From: Juglans regia | Taxonomy: Eukaryota; Streptophyta; Magnoliopsida; Fagales; Juglandaceae | Length of the DNA stretch: 64,000 nucleotides | Assembly: GCF_001411555.2 (NCBI RefSeq) | Contig: NC_049907.1 | Coordinates: forward strand, 9,308,243 to 9,372,242 | Direction: 5' to 3' | Shown: piece by piece, positions 11,413 through 24,018 of the stretch | How positions within the stretch are numbered: the stretch's first letter is position 1 | Layout of the letters: every line of letters starts with the position of its first letter | Position numbers and translations under genes: made by a program | The notes under the pieces: model-generated | The model's database searches: none | Seen by the model: only the letters and a program-made list of their open reading frames with translations | What the model was told of the DNA's origin: nothing

Positions 11413-11905
11413 ACTCGATGGACAAGTCTGGACATGACCCGAATTTCCTCCCCATGAGCAAGGAGGAAAACTAGAAGAAAACAAAGCTGTAGTCAATAAG
11501 ACAAGGCGAGAATCAGCCTGACCACAGAAAGGTTTGAAGTCGGTTAATTTGGCACCATTGGTAAACAACCTGGTCCAAATTGATGTACATCCTGCACCAT
11601 TTGTTAACCCTCTTTTGATCAACATGAAACTGGTAGAAAGGACACCCTTACTGTCTCATCCATAGATTTCAGCAGCCTTGCCTACATGAGGATTATGACC
11701 TTTACTCCAAGCATGACTAAAACCTTGAGATCAAACTCCAAGTACCTTACCAGGCCTTGAAAATGTCAACCAAAGCTCACGGATGGATGCTCACATAATT
11801 ATCTCTTCCAAGCTGTCTACCTCCTAATTATATAGGCTTCTAGAACAAAGGAAAAATAAAATCTCATTGTTCTTAGTAGTATTTACCTCATATGGTACAA
11901 TGCAC
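11409..11905 (-). other. Probable 3' untranslated region and downstream flank of the WDR43-like gene
   Basis: It lies immediately downstream (minus strand) of the WDR43-like stop codon at 11906-11908. No coding similarity is seen. The cleavage site cannot be fixed from sequence alone. Confidence 0.45.
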
Positions 11906-14900
11906 CTAGCTATTGTCATCACTGCTTAATTCAGATTCATCATCTTCTTCTCCATAAAGAGTTTCATCAACTTCTTCACCCTGATCTTCACTTTCATTTA
12001 TTTGGCTATCATATGCCGAAATCCGAGTTTTGTTCTGCAAAGCCCTGTCAATCTGTAAAAAGAGTATGAACGGTGAACTTAAAAACCAACAAATTCATAA
12101 GATAATAATGCATTAACGAGAGGATGCGAAGTTAAAAACCTGTGCCATCACAAGTTGCAAACGACCCGATAATTGTAATAAAGGTTGGATGGCAGCACCT
12201 CTGGGTTTAGTAATCTGCATGAAGAAAAACATGATTTAAACATGTCATCCAATGTATGACAACTTTAGATCAAAGCTTGCTTCTGAAAAGATATTTTTAC
12301 TCCCCCACGTTAAGACATTAAATAATCAGATCCAGAGAGTATGATCGCCCATTGATCAATGACCCCACATTTTTATCTTTATTCCCATTCAGCGAAGTTA
12401 TAGAAATGAAATTTTTTTATGAATCTTATGGCATATCAAATATCCTAATTAAATCAAACATTAATTAGGAAAAAAAGGCTTATCCTTGGGCCTTTCTAAC
12501 ACCTTATAATCCTCCCCTTCTACAACCATCCATCAAATTCAATTTGTACCACAAAACTGTAGATGAAGACATATCTAGATGTATAATCAAATGTCTATAA
12601 TATAAGCACAAGCACAAGGTTGTGATCAGAGAAAACATGACTGATCCACTATTTCATATTTATAAAATTAAACTCCAAAAAACTAGGAAGAAATTCACAG
12701 CATTTCACCTTGTATAAGGAGTTGAGTATCTGGCTTGTCGGCTCCTGAGACATAACATGATGACTGTGATTCAAAAGTATATGATATATCCATGGAAGGG
12801 CATACTTTCCACTGCATGTCCTGTTAAGACAACAAGAATATTCTTATCATCTGGAAAAATGGCAATTTGAATCTCAATAAATATCAAAATTACCTGGTGA
12901 GAAAGAGTTCAAAATAGAAGAGGCTGAAGAGCTAAGAGGTGAAGAAACCAAACGGATAGGTAATGAAGAGTCAATGCTACAATAAGATGAATAGTCCTTT
13001 TTTTATTACTGGAAAGTAATAATAAAGTGATAGAAGAGTTAAGTGGCAGGAAAGCCAAAGAGACAAGAAATGGGTATTATAAGATGAAAAGTCTTTTTTT
13101 TTCTCTCAATTGAATTAGTAATCATAAATGGTAAGAAACCTTTCATCTTCAAACCTTTTTATTTTAAATATTAATATAAAAAAATCGAGAAGATTAATTG
13201 TGGTACAATACAATGAAAGGCCTTTTTAGTATGTTAAGGGTTGGGATAGATCAATAAGATAAAATAAAAAATAAAATCAAGAATGAGTTGGCTCAGTAGA
13301 ATACAAAGAAGATGCTTCAGAAATTATATGGTTAATAGATTTCTACATAAAACCGATTAAAATATATTTACAACACCATCAATAGAAGAGAAAGGACTAA
13401 CCTAAATTGCCACTTGGACACGAACACTTGCAGTAACTTGTATGCATCACTAGGGTCCATAGATAGAACAGATGCCCTTATCTGGTAGAGGAAACATATA
13501 AAGAGTAAATAACAATGGCTGATGGTTTCCCCTTTGTTTACAGGGGATGAGGAGTATGTGTTGTTGAGTGGGGAGACAATGATATTTAGTTTCTGACTTG
13601 ATAAAAAAAAAAAACAATAGAAATCAAACAAACCTTCTTCGGTGGCATTTCAGATTCAAGATTAACACCCTTGAATGTTGCAAAATCAACCGTACAGTCT
13701 AATGTTAGGTCATCTCCATTACTAAGTATCCCTAATGATCTCAGCTTGTCCTCCATGCAAAATGCTTCAGTTTCCACTTCTACTTCATCCATGTCATCTG
13801 CACAGACCAGCAGGCATATAGGGCCAAGCAGGAGTACCATTAAAAAAACTTTCTTTTACTCTTCTAAAAGGAAAAGTTGGTAACAAGCAGCATATATCGG
13901 TCACAGACCGATGAAATAGAAAGACATATGCCACTTTATCGTTTCCTTTTCTAAAGAGGAAACCCATATTTTGGCCAAAGGCCACTTGGTCCATGGCCAT
14001 TGCCAGAAGTTCAGTTGAAATCACACCAACCGCAATTTTACCAAATAGAGTAGATTATGCTGAAATATAGAGGAAATTTCACTTTAAGAAAGTTTAACTT
14101 CATGATTTACATCATAACCTGTGAAAAATATAGAAAATTCCACATTAAACCCTTGTGCAAACATGCATCGATTGGCATTACTTCCACAACCCACCCAATA
14201 TGGCAAAACCACATACAACATCAGGCTGTGAAACACTAAAGGCTCTTTACCAATAGTCATAGATAGTGAGAGATCGCTGCAATGGAAAACCCAAACCCAT
14301 TTCCATGCCCATGCTTTTGTCTGGTGGCTACTCCTCCCTTTAGTCTGCATATATCCTTTCCTCCACTTTTTATCTGTAAGAGGCGAGCTTTTTTCCATCC
14401 AAAGAGATTTGTGTGGATGATTTACCAGAGTATATTATTCAAAACCACTCAAATTTAACCTTTAGTGGACGAGAAATTGTTCAAATTATCAGAAGAACAA
14501 GCACTTCCTAAAGAGTCATTAAAAGAATGTCCTGGCCCCAAACTGATAAATTAAAAATCAATTTATAAACCATATGAGAGACTAGTATAAGGCAAAAATA
14601 TAAAATGTTACAAGATTCTGGAAAGTATATTAGACATACCTTCACTCTCTACAAGCTTGACTTGACTGTTACTGCCACTCGAATGAGCCGTTACCTCATC
14701 AGGCTCAACAATCATATTTGTATATGTTTTCTTTTTTTCATGAGAATAAATCTTCGGAATAGGAAGTACGGCATCCTCCGCATTTGCGCGGTCTAATGCA
14801 GTAACTGTTTTATCACCAAACAAGTTTTTAAAATCAACACAATAAAATGTAACTAATGAAGGAACTAATATCAAAGCAGATCACTAAGCATATGAGAAAT

Positions 14901-17900
14901 GATTTGTACAAGCCCCAAATAGACAAGCCCTTGAAAAAAAGTGGACCCCACCTTAAAAAAGTTTTAAAAAACTATTCTTTATTAGTGGGACCCACTTTTT
15001 TACAAAGGGCTTGTATGGGGCTTGTCCCTAGCATTACTCGTTAAGCACATACACTGTTATACTTGGTGAAAATAGACAATATACATCGCATATGTGCATT
15101 ATCCAACACCAAAAATAAAGGAAAATAAAATAAATGCAAGCAAACTGTAGGAATTAAAAACGAAAATAAAGCACTAATAGTAAATTCAGTCACAACATGG
15201 TGGCTACACTAAAAGAGTTTCCATGTGAACCAATATAGTCAGACCATCTACAATAATTTTCGAAGCAATAGCTTAGCTTCTGTTGAGCCACTCCATCAAT
15301 TCCGGAATTAAATAACAGTAAATTTAAAGAATTTGAAAGGTCATGGAATTTTAAATGTAATGGACAATTATTTTTGTTTCATCTATAACATTTCATCTTC
15401 TTTCCTATTTATAAATTCATTAAAAGTGGTAATTGAAGAAGTCAACATTCGAACAAGTTCACAATCAGGTTATAAACAAAATTAAAAATATAATGGAGTT
15501 AAAAGTCAACAATTTATTCCCACACATCGTGCAGGTGTGACTATTTTAATAATCTTCAAACTTCATTATGGAAAATGAAAGATAAGGAGGAGCAACTAAA
15601 AAGTTTCATATAAGATTATTGTGCAACTGGATTTATCAAAGCAAGAAAACACTCAATCCCAAGGACCTACTTTATTTTATCTATTATATATCAATTGTTT
15701 TCATTTTCTTTTCAAGAAACATCATGACTTTGCATTAACAATAAATAGAACAGGGAATATTTTTCATTACGGACTCATACCTCTATTTTGAAAATCTAAT
15801 CCTTTCTTAGATTTGATGCGAGATTGACTAATTGGTAGAAGAACCCCATCATTGGAGATATTCAACCTTATATCTGAGCCAGAATGCACTAAAATCTTCT
15901 GAAAGGATGGCTTTACTGGCAACCCATAAGCAACAAAGATCTGCCCAGACATAGGTTTGGTAATGGCTTGTAATTTTGCAGCAAATATTGTAGGTAATGC
16001 ACCCTTATGATTTATAGATAGCATGTCCTCAAAAGACAATGAGACTTTTGTGGGCTTGTTATTGCGTAGCTCCTCAATGTTCTGACCGAACCAAAGATAA
16101 CAAACCCCAGCTTCTGAAATAGCCAAAACATATAGACCTGCACCACTGGCTTCCCCATTATCAATGCACCTGCTGTCAAGTACTACAGCAGGGTGCTCCA
16201 TTGCAAGAACACAGCTCGCTGACTGCTTTTTGCTGCCACTTATCCTCCATACTGCTATATATCTTTCACCAACAGCAGAGGAGAGAATGTACTTCCCATC
16301 TTCAGAAAAAATCATACAGCGAACAGCCCCCTATGAAGAGTTAAGAAATAAGATCAGAAAGTTGGAAAAGATAACCACACAGACTAAATATTCACTCATC
16401 TAAAGAGAATAGGAAAAAAGTGTTGACACAACAAGAATATAGAACTGCATCAGACTTACAGGATGCCCAGAAAACTTCTGCATCTTTTTGTAATCAGAAC
16501 TATTGAAAATCTTCAACTGTGCAGATGCAGTTGCTAATATCTTCCCATCTGAGGAATTTGCATCCAAGGTGACAATGTCAGAGGATTAATAAGTACACAA
16601 TAATTTATTTCTACCTAACACATGGAAAGTATTCTCCCTGAACACTCAGCAGTTACTTCATTTATGTTTAACGTTCTACAATTTCTTTTGTTGTTGTTGT
16701 TATTATTATTATTGCCATCATCAGAGTTATGCTAGATGCTATCCCCACTCTTATCCAACTATACTGATGCGGCACTACGTACGACGCTTAAATCAATTCT
16801 TGTTTTTTAAAATATATATTCAAAAGTTGATAGGAAATGTCACATCAACATAGTTGGATGAGAGTAGGATGATGGTATAGTATATAGCATTTTTTCTTAT
16901 AATATTATTATTGCTATTACAACCACTACCATGTAGCCAGACAAGATATTTCATATGACACGTGGTCTCGTCTAAAGGGGCTCTAGTTCATACAGCACAA
17001 CCTCCAATACCAAATGATTGAATAAGACCTGACTGAATCCCCTAGATTAAAGCATCACTGACCATCTGAATTTTTTAATGTCATATTCACTACACAGTTG
17101 ACTATATATTCACTTAACCACAGCACCACATTCTAACCATACAACTGCATTATTCCAGATAAAATACTTCGGTAAGATTTTTTTTTTTTTTTTGATAATT
17201 AAAATACTTCTGTAAGATATTTATGTGCACATACAACATTACTGTTCTCAGTACAATGTGTTAACTCACCACCACTTTAAGGCAAGAGTACCACCAATAT
17301 GTAAAGAATATTTACCTGACGAAACAGATATACGGGAAATTGCCTTTGTAGAAGCTCTGAACTTCTGCAACAGGTTTCCCGACAGAGAATCAATTTCACA
17401 TAACATGCCATCAGCACCTGCAGTATAAATACAGGAACCATTCGTAGGAGATGAAATGGCATTAACACCCCTGCACATGAGCGAGAGAGAGAGAGAGGAG
17501 GGAAGGAGAGGAGTGGATTAGGTCCACCAAATATAGATAAAAACATTACAGCTAAACTAAAATCATTCATTGTTAATTTCTTCCGTAATTAATTACATAT
17601 TAAAAGATTCTTATCGCATGCCATAATAAATAACTATTCATATCACATATTTAAGATCTTTTCTGGTGTTCCCTTGAAAATCTAGTCTTTGACCGCAGAA
17701 CTTTCACCACATTACCAACGTCGTGTTTCTACAAACAGTTTCTAGTTATATTCATTTTCCATTCATTTTCCTATGAATAAAATCTCTTGATTACCTATAT
17801 AAAAAAAAAAAAACTACGTGTACCTGTTGTATACACCCTGTGTACTTAGATGGAACCTCTGTGCTCACTAATAGAATCATCTTACCATCAACAAAAAAAG

Positions 17901-18749
17901 TATCTCTTTAGAGACTTACAACTATCAAGAGAATGTTCCAAAACATAGGATGTCTGCCTTGTAATTTATTTGTCAGTTATGTCGACAGTGCTGGTATCAA
18001 CAACCAAGTCTACTGATATCAGCAACAGCTCCAGCATATTACCCAGTTTTGGGGGTCTGTCTAGGCCTTGGTCAACCAAGGTCCTATGGATCAAGGAAAG
18101 AGGTGAAGTGATTAAGAAAAGAAGAAAGAATGTGAAACAGCATTCAATATTTGTCAAAAAACAAAAGAAAAAAAAAAGATGGAATGCGGTCTACTCTAAT
18201 CGTGGGTTACAACAGAAGCCAGCTAATCTAAACGCGGGGCTTCAAAGATAAAGCTGTCATGATTTAAAGATAGATGGGAAAAAATTATAGCTCACTTATA
18301 AATCTAATATGATCGTACAACATATGCAGTAGCATATCAAATCATGGCGCAAATAAACTTTATCATTAATCAAGTATGTGATTTTCACGATAAACTCACC
18401 CAGGGTGGCAGTCGCTAATTCTCCATTTCAATTGACCAGCAGAGACATCCAGTGCTAAAATATCACCACTACCTGTTCCTAAGACTAACAACGAGTAACC
18501 AAGCTTCCTTTTTCTCTTTCTGTCCAAAGATAACCACCTCATGCATGTATAATCAACTGAAAGGTGCCCTCTTTCATGTCTTGTTAATATATTTATCTCA
18601 TCAGTTGAGGTGATGTCTGAGAATTCAGTCTGTATCTGGCCCTTCAAAGTTTCCCAGATCTTAATTCGACCATCTCCAGAGCTTATGGCAAAGAAGTCTA
18701 AAGAAGGACTAAATGATGTCAACAAATCTCTGATATTTGATGATCCCAT
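11906..18749 (-). CDS. WDR43: WDR43/UTP5-type WD40 protein of the small-subunit processome
   Basis: A nucleolar U3 snoRNP (t-UTP/UtpA) component needed for pre-18S rRNA processing, by family. The ten coding exons (descending) are 18749-18400, 17470-17316, 16548-16460, 16330-15781, 14804-14640, 13797-13634, 13481-13402, 12820-12709, 12214-12140 and 12052-11906. All introns are GT-AG, phases close exactly, and the product is 628 aa. The start MGSSNIRDLLTSFSPSLDFF matches the plant family start. WD40 blades run through about residue 380 (GDGRIKIWE, GADGMLCEIDSLSG, GERYIAVWRISG). The Utp12 domain covers about residues 490-580 (DAYKLLQVFVSKW, YALPWIYHILLNHS, LQLSGRLQLVMAQ). The tail is acidic and ends SELSSDDNS. 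A cag directly before the ATG context suggests a 5'-UTR intron. Two MITEs sit in introns. The gene looks intact. Confidence 0.95.
14884..15049. mobile_element. MITE in intron 4 of the WDR43-like gene
   Basis: The element spans about 14893-15040. The ends are inverted repeats of about 50 bp: gagaaatgatttgtacaagc on the left and, reversed, gagtaatgctagggacaagc on the right, each followed by saagccc and an aaaaagtgg motif. Flanking 9-mers ctaagcata (14884-14892) and ttaagcaca (15041-15049) match at 7 of 9, which suits a Mutator-type MITE. Confidence 0.75.
16724..16896. mobile_element. MITE in intron 2 of the WDR43-like gene
   Basis: Inverted ends: atgctagatgctatcccc with tcttatccaactatactgatg on the left. 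The right end reversed reads atgctatatactatacc with tctcatccaactatgttgatg. The spacer is short and AT-rich. Exact ends are approximate and no clear target duplication was fixed. Confidence 0.7.
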
Positions 18750-19685
18750 AACCCTGAAATGTGCACTTAACTTATCAGTTGCACTTAACTTATCAGTTTA
18801 CCTTACTATGGAACAACTAAGCAAGCTTTAAAGCAAATAATTCCAAGATCCCTTTTCTTCAATTTGGTCGCTAAATTAGAATAGGGAAAAAACAGCACAT
18901 TTCGGTAAAAAAAAAAAAAAAAAAGAAATGGTGAAAAACATAGTAATAACCATCGAACATTCTAAAGTTATCATCTTCGGGTTCATAAAAACAACCAAAG
19001 TATGCACACATGAATTTTTTTTCCTTGGGGTAGGTAGGGCATAACTTACGCACATCAGAGAAAAAAAGTACAAGCAAGCGAACCCACAAACATGGACGTA
19101 AAAACAAGTTCAAAGTGAAATATAAATTCAATAGTAAATATTTTCAAGGACTCGTTAACTGATACCTAAAGACAGTGCTCTACAGGGGTAACCTTAGGCT
19201 TACAAAAAGATGAGCTTCCAATGTTTACCGACTTAGAGTCGTCTTTACAGCTTAAACCCCCTTAAAACCCGTTGATCCTACAAGTACCACGTATTGACAA
19301 ATTTTACAAATGGATAGTTTATGATCATTGATTCCAAACTTCCAATGTTCAAAACTTCAAAGTTCAAACAACAAAATAAACTAATGAATCATGATTTAAT
19401 GAACCCGTCAGAGAGAGAGAGAAAGAGAAACCGTGGCTGCGGCGGACAATCTTCTCAGACTATTAGAAAGTTTTGTACTAGGATTTGTAACAAAAAAAAA
19501 AAACCCAAATGTTATCAACGATTCAGAAATTTGAAGAAATTCCTAAGAAACAAACAGAGAGAGAGACAGACAGAGACAGATAAAAAAGAACAGGAGAAGT
19601 GCGTGTTGTTCTTCGTGGACGACGGCTGGAGACAGATGCGAGAGTGGCGGTCGAGACTGACGGTTTTGGTTGGTGTAGAAGGCAC
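18750..19685 (-). promoter_or_regulatory. 5' leader region of the WDR43-like gene (5'-UTR intron and upstream exon)
   Basis: Immediately before the ATG the minus strand reads cacatttcag|ggtt, a good 3' splice site, so the leader is probably interrupted by an intron. Farther upstream (about 19420-19685, minus strand) the sequence is pyrimidine-rich (repeated tctgtctc), typical of a plant leader exon. Donor sites near 19070 are possible but not decisive. A 17-bp direct repeat (cacttaacttatcagtt) lies at 18764-18798. The region is cut at 19685 by the gypsy element. Its original upstream part continues at 26146. Confidence 0.55.
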
Positions 19686-19821
19686 TGTCACACGACGTTC
19701 CTGAGGTGAAGAAATCTACGGAGGAAGATGAAGTATGATAACTGGGGAGTTAGACGAGAAGGAAGCTGAGTTCCGAAGTCAGTTAGGGTTAATTGGTCGT
19801 ATGGGCCTTGGCCCAAGATTT

Positions 19822-19979
19822 AATAAAGAGCCCGTAGTGGCGCACTGCCTAGCAAGAAGTTCCCTAGAGTTAGCTGAGGACTCAATCCATGTAGAGGACT
19901 ATCTTCATTGTATTCACAATCATCTCTCTTGAGATATTTATATGAAGTATCTTTTTCTCAAAAAAAAATAAAGAGCCCG
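19822..19979 (+). mobile_element. tRNA-type SINE (132 bp) inside the 5' LTR
   Basis: The insert at 19835-19966 begins tagtggcgcactgcctagca and ends in a short A run. A perfect 13-bp duplication, aataaagagcccg, flanks it (19822-19834 and 19967-19979), and the sequence is absent from the 3' LTR. The start resembles a pol III A box, and ggactcaatcc resembles a B box, suggesting a tRNA origin. The box assignments are inference. The insertion itself is clear. Confidence 0.85.
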
Positions 19980-20148
19980 TTTGAATGTTAGTCCGTAGTT
20001 AATATTGAGTTGTTTATGGGCCTGCAAGCCCATCACGACTATTGTCTTTCATCTAGTAATTAGTAACAGTCAGGTTGTTTTTGGGATTCTTCCATTTCCG
20101 TTAGTACCTATTTCACTATAGCTCTAGTACGAGTTTGTTATATCAGAT

Positions 20149-20989
20149 TTTATAATACAGAAACACTTTGGAACGGAAGAACCTTTCTCTTGCGTTTAAC
20201 GGCATATTTTAATGACAAATTAACAATCCACATAGAAGACTCATGCGCCGCATCATAGGGTAGTAAAATAAAAATAAGAAATAATTAATAAATTTGTCCT
20301 TTTCTTCTGAAAACACAAATCACTACCTTCAAACCTTTACACCCACCCACAGCACCGCACACCGTACGAACTTCATACCGGTGCACGAGCTCCAGACCAG
20401 CACAACCTTCAGGCCGGCCAACTCTCTCCCTCTCTCGAGGCTCTTGCTTTTTTTTCTCCAATATATTCCACTGTCACATACTATGGGGATAATAGTTTAG
20501 CTTACTTTAGTTTAGTTGCAGTCTGCCAGATATATGAATGGTGTAAAAAAAATTGAAATCTGGAACTATGAGAACACCCAAGTGCAGCATCACAGATAAA
20601 ATTAGAAGAAACAAGTTCAGAGGAAAAAACTCAAGCACAACATCCAATTGCGGCATCAAAACAACTATGAGAAAAACTATATGAAGGGTAAAAAAAATTG
20701 AAATCTGGAACTATGAGAACACCCAAGTATTGCATCATGGTTCTACACGTAGAGAGAGAGAGGGGGGGGGCTAGGGTTTGTGAATGTGGGAAGGAGAGGG
20801 AAGGTGAGAGAGAGAGAGAGAGAGAGAGGGTGGGTGGGTTTCGGTTTCGACAGACCCTGGGATTTTTTTTTTCCTCTGTAACGCACCCTACTATTAGAAA
20901 GATGTGTATCCTACTTGTCATGTTACCGTTGGTTGCTGTTATTTGGATAATAACAGATATACATGTTTGAAGTTATTCTCTTTATAATA
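20149..20989. mobile_element. MULE-like element (823 bp) inside the 5' LTR
   Basis: The insert at 20158-20980 is missing from the 3' LTR and is flanked by a perfect 9-bp duplication, tttataata (20149-20157 and 20981-20989), the Mutator size. The left end cagaaacactttggaacgg resembles the left end of the element at 37925 (gagaacagctttggagcgg), and both right ends finish in attctc. Inside are a 42-bp direct repeat (20541-20583 and 20687-20728), a GC-rich block (20330-20430) and GA tracts. No transposase is present. Confidence 0.72.
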
Positions 20990-21014
20990 TTCCTATTTGC
21001 TCTCTATAACTATT

Positions 21015-21053
<39 letters not shown>

Positions 21054-21199
21054 TTTTTGGAGAAGCCTACCCTCGAAGCAAGGCAACCCATTCTTTTTCC
21101 TGTATTCACCTACATCATCGTCCATCACAGAATCACAGTGTTACAAGTGTTATCTAGAAACCCGTTCTCGAGTAACATGTAAGCAAAGGAAGCAAAAAA

Positions 21200-22113
21200 A
21201 TGGCAGAAGGTACCCACCTAAATCAAGTACAAGAAGGTCTTACATCACTCAAACAATTCACAGAATCACAACTAAGAAATTTGGAGACTGAAATGTTGGC
21301 ACTCAGAAGGTAATCAAACTCTATCATGTAGCAGGACCATGGAGTTGCAACGGAAGCACAGTGGCTGGACTTAGGGAGAATCATCTTCAGAAGGCCAGAA
21401 TTAGCAGATGGTACATGTTGAACAAGGAGGTGAGCCTCCTCCACGCTTGGTAAGGCTTGATTTTCCAACCTTTAATGGTGATGACCCGAATGGATAGATA
21501 TATAAAACAAAATATTTTTTTCATACTATAATACCCTACCCTAACATAAACTGAAGCTGGCCTCTTTCCATATAGAGAGTCAAGCCTTAGTTTGGTTCTA
21601 GGATGTTGAGGAATTAGGGGGTTTGAGGGATTGAGAGGGTTTTACGAAGGCTTTATTGGTAAGGTTTGGGCCATCTTCATACGATGACCCCATGGAAGCC
21701 TTAACGAGGCTGAAACAGACCGAATTTGTAGAAGAATATAAGTCAAATTTTGAGTCACTGTTAAATAGACTCAAGGGATGTTGGAAGGGTATAAACTGAG
21801 CTGTTTTCTTAGTGGGCTCAAGGATGAGATAAGGCTAACTATGAGGATGTTACATCCTAATAATTTGTTGACAGAATACAGTCTTGCAAAGATTCAAAAG
21901 GAGAATGTGGAAATCAATAGAAAATTTCATAACACTCATGACACTGGGATCTTGAAATTACCCTTTGCAGCAACAAATAACAATGTTAGATTTGGTTCTA
22001 AGGCTATTGTCCCTGTGCAAAAGATCAAACTGCATCAAATGAAAGAGATAAGTGATAAGGGTCTATACTATTACTGCAATTCCAAGTGGAATCTAGGTCA
22101 CAAGTGCCAATAG
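21200..22113 (+). pseudogene. Gypsy gag (broken)
   Basis: The start ATG is at 21200 (MAEGTHLNQVQEGL), with an early in-frame stop at about 21310. Capsid-like motifs are readable in shifting frames: LDFPTFNGDDPNGWIYK near 21460, then DDPMEALTRLKQTEFVEEY near 21690. An open stretch (21778-22113) ends in a knuckle-like YYCNSKWNLGHKC followed by a stop. The first knuckle Cys is replaced by Tyr. Confidence 0.8.
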
Positions 22114-22125
22114 CCTAAATTCTTT

Positions 22126-22530
22126 TTGATAGATGAGGTAGAGGAGGAGCCAGTTGATGTTCCCTTATCAGTGGAGGAAAATGAAAGTGATGAAATACTA
22201 GATTTGACCACCAATCCAGCCCAGCTTGAAATTGCCCTTAATGCACTTATTGGGTCTCTAAGCCCTAAAACCATGAAAATTAAAGGGAGGTTGGGAAGTC
22301 AACAGATAGTGGTGCTGGTCGACACTGGCAACACTCACCAATCGCTAAAAATGGGGTTTTGAATGTGAATCATGGGGAGAAGGTGAGAGTTAAGGTGGCC
22401 AATGGTAAACTTGTGGGTTGTGAAGGGAAAGGTGCTGCTGTGAGAATTAAAATGCAGGCTCATACTTTCACCATAGATTCTTATGTACTGGTGCTGGTGG
22501 GATGTGATATGGTGTTAGGGGTATAATGGC
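22126..22530 (+). pseudogene. Gypsy aspartic protease region (broken)
   Basis: Follows gag after a stop. The active-site-like motif VVLVDTGNTH is visible at about 22309-22340. The frame stops at 22360 and later protease residues are only partly legible. Confidence 0.7.
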
Positions 22531-22680
22531 TACGTGAGTTGGGACCTATATTGTGGAATTTAAGGAATTGTCAATGCAATTCCAGTATAAGGGGCAGGAA
22601 GTTTGTTTACAAGGATTATGTCCTTCCAATTTAATTGAAGAGGGAAATTTAAATAAGAATCACGCTGGAAAAAAAGGGGT

Positions 22681-23573
22681 GTGTTATTACAACTAGTTGG
22701 AATGAAAGAAGAGAGGTTGTCTGGGAGTATTCCTATAGCTGTACAACAGTTACTTGATCGATATAAGGAAGTTTTTTGGGAACTAAAAGGGTTAGTCCTA
22801 CCTCGAATCCAAGACCACACTATTACCCTTTACCCAAATACCAAGCCTGTTTCAGTGAGGCCTTATCCTTACCCTTACTTCCAAAAAGATGAGATCGAAA
22901 AAAATTGTAAAGGAGTTATTGAGCTCAAGGGTAATAAGACACAGTACCAACCCCTATTCCTCCCCGATGTTACTTGTGAGAAAGGTGGATGGGACATGGA
23001 GAATGTGTGTAGATTACCGAGCCCTGAACAGTGTGACAGTTAAAGATAAATTTCCAATTTTAGTTGTGGAGGAGTTGGTGGATGAGCTCAGTGAGTCTAA
23101 GTTTTTCTCTAAGCTGGACCTATGCTCGGGTTACCACCAAATCCGGGTTAAGTTTGAAGATATTCATAAAATAGCTTTTATGACTCATGAAGGACACTAT
23201 GAGTTACATGTCATGCATTTCGGATTAACAAATGCACCATCTACCTTTCAAAGTTCAATGAACGACATTTTTAAACCCTACTTGAGAAAGTTTTTGTTGG
23301 TGTTTTTTTTATAATATTCTAGTGTACAATAGCTCACTGCAAGAGCACATAAAGCATCTAAGGGTGACTCTAGAGGCGTTGAGACATCATGGTTTGCTTG
23401 TCAAAATGTCAAAGTGCAGATTTGCCACCTTAGAAATAGCTTACTTGGAGCATGTGATTTCAGGTGATGGAGTTAAGGCTGACCTAGACAATATGCAGGT
23501 AGTGGAAGATTGGCCATTTCCTACCTCATTGAAGTCTCTAAAGAGGGTTCCTTGGGCTCATGTGGTATTATAG
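22681..23573 (+). pseudogene. Gypsy reverse transcriptase (broken)
   Basis: Readable blocks: [69 protein letters not shown] and [16 protein letters not shown] frame change lies near 22890-22910. A stop at about 23312 falls in the catalytic YxDD position and both aspartates are missing. The connection part follows at 23322-23573. Confidence 0.9.
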
Positions 23574-24018
23574 AAGGTTTATTAAGGGTTATGGCAGTCT
23601 TGCAGCCCCCTTACTCACTTGTTAAAAAAGGATCAGTTTGTGTGGAGTGAAGAAGCTAAAGAGGCATTCCAAAACCTAAAGAAGGCAGTGACCCAGCCCC
23701 CAGTGCTAATTTTTCCAAATTTTTCTCTACCCTTCACAATAGAGCGTAATGCATCAGGAAGTGCTATAGGGGTTGTTCTTATGAAAAATAAAAAATAAAA
23801 ATTCTACAGTAAGGCCTTGATGGGAAGGGTGTTAGCTTTGTCAACTTATGAAAAAGAGTAATATGCATTGGTGATAACAATGCAGAAGTGGAGACCATCA
23901 CCAAAGTCTTAAATATCTGCTGGAGTAGAATGTAGGCACCCCCATACAACATAAGTGGGTGGCTAAATTCCTAGGTTATGATTAATTAGTAGAATACAAA
24001 AATGGGAAGGACAATACA
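23574..24018 (+). pseudogene. Gypsy RNase H and connector (badly decayed)
   Basis: Short readable pieces include PPVLIFPNFSLPFTIERNASGSAIGVVLM at 23697-23790 and then KALMGRVLALSTYEKE. Multiple stops separate them. Confidence 0.7.

Larger units (their letters stand above)
19686..21145 (+). repeat. 5' LTR of the gypsy element (carries a SINE and a MULE-like insert)
   Basis: Aligns with 25662-26140 throughout (ttcctgaggtgaagaaatct, gtagttaatattgagttg, aactttttggagaagcctac) once 19835-19979 and 20158-20989 are skipped. It ends gtgttaca. The CT repeat at about 21019-21050 is longer here than in the 3' LTR. Confidence 0.9.

Noticed and set aside
11292..11625. Poly-lysine / poly-phenylalanine frames over the A run
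   Set aside because: Artefacts of the 67-base A run on the two strands.
20631..21182. Ser-Leu, Arg-Glu frames over GA/CT repeats
   Set aside because: Translated microsatellite in the MULE-like insert and LTR.
22111..22530. Functional gypsy protease or gag-pol
   Set aside because: Stops, frame changes and a lost knuckle cysteine exclude a working product.
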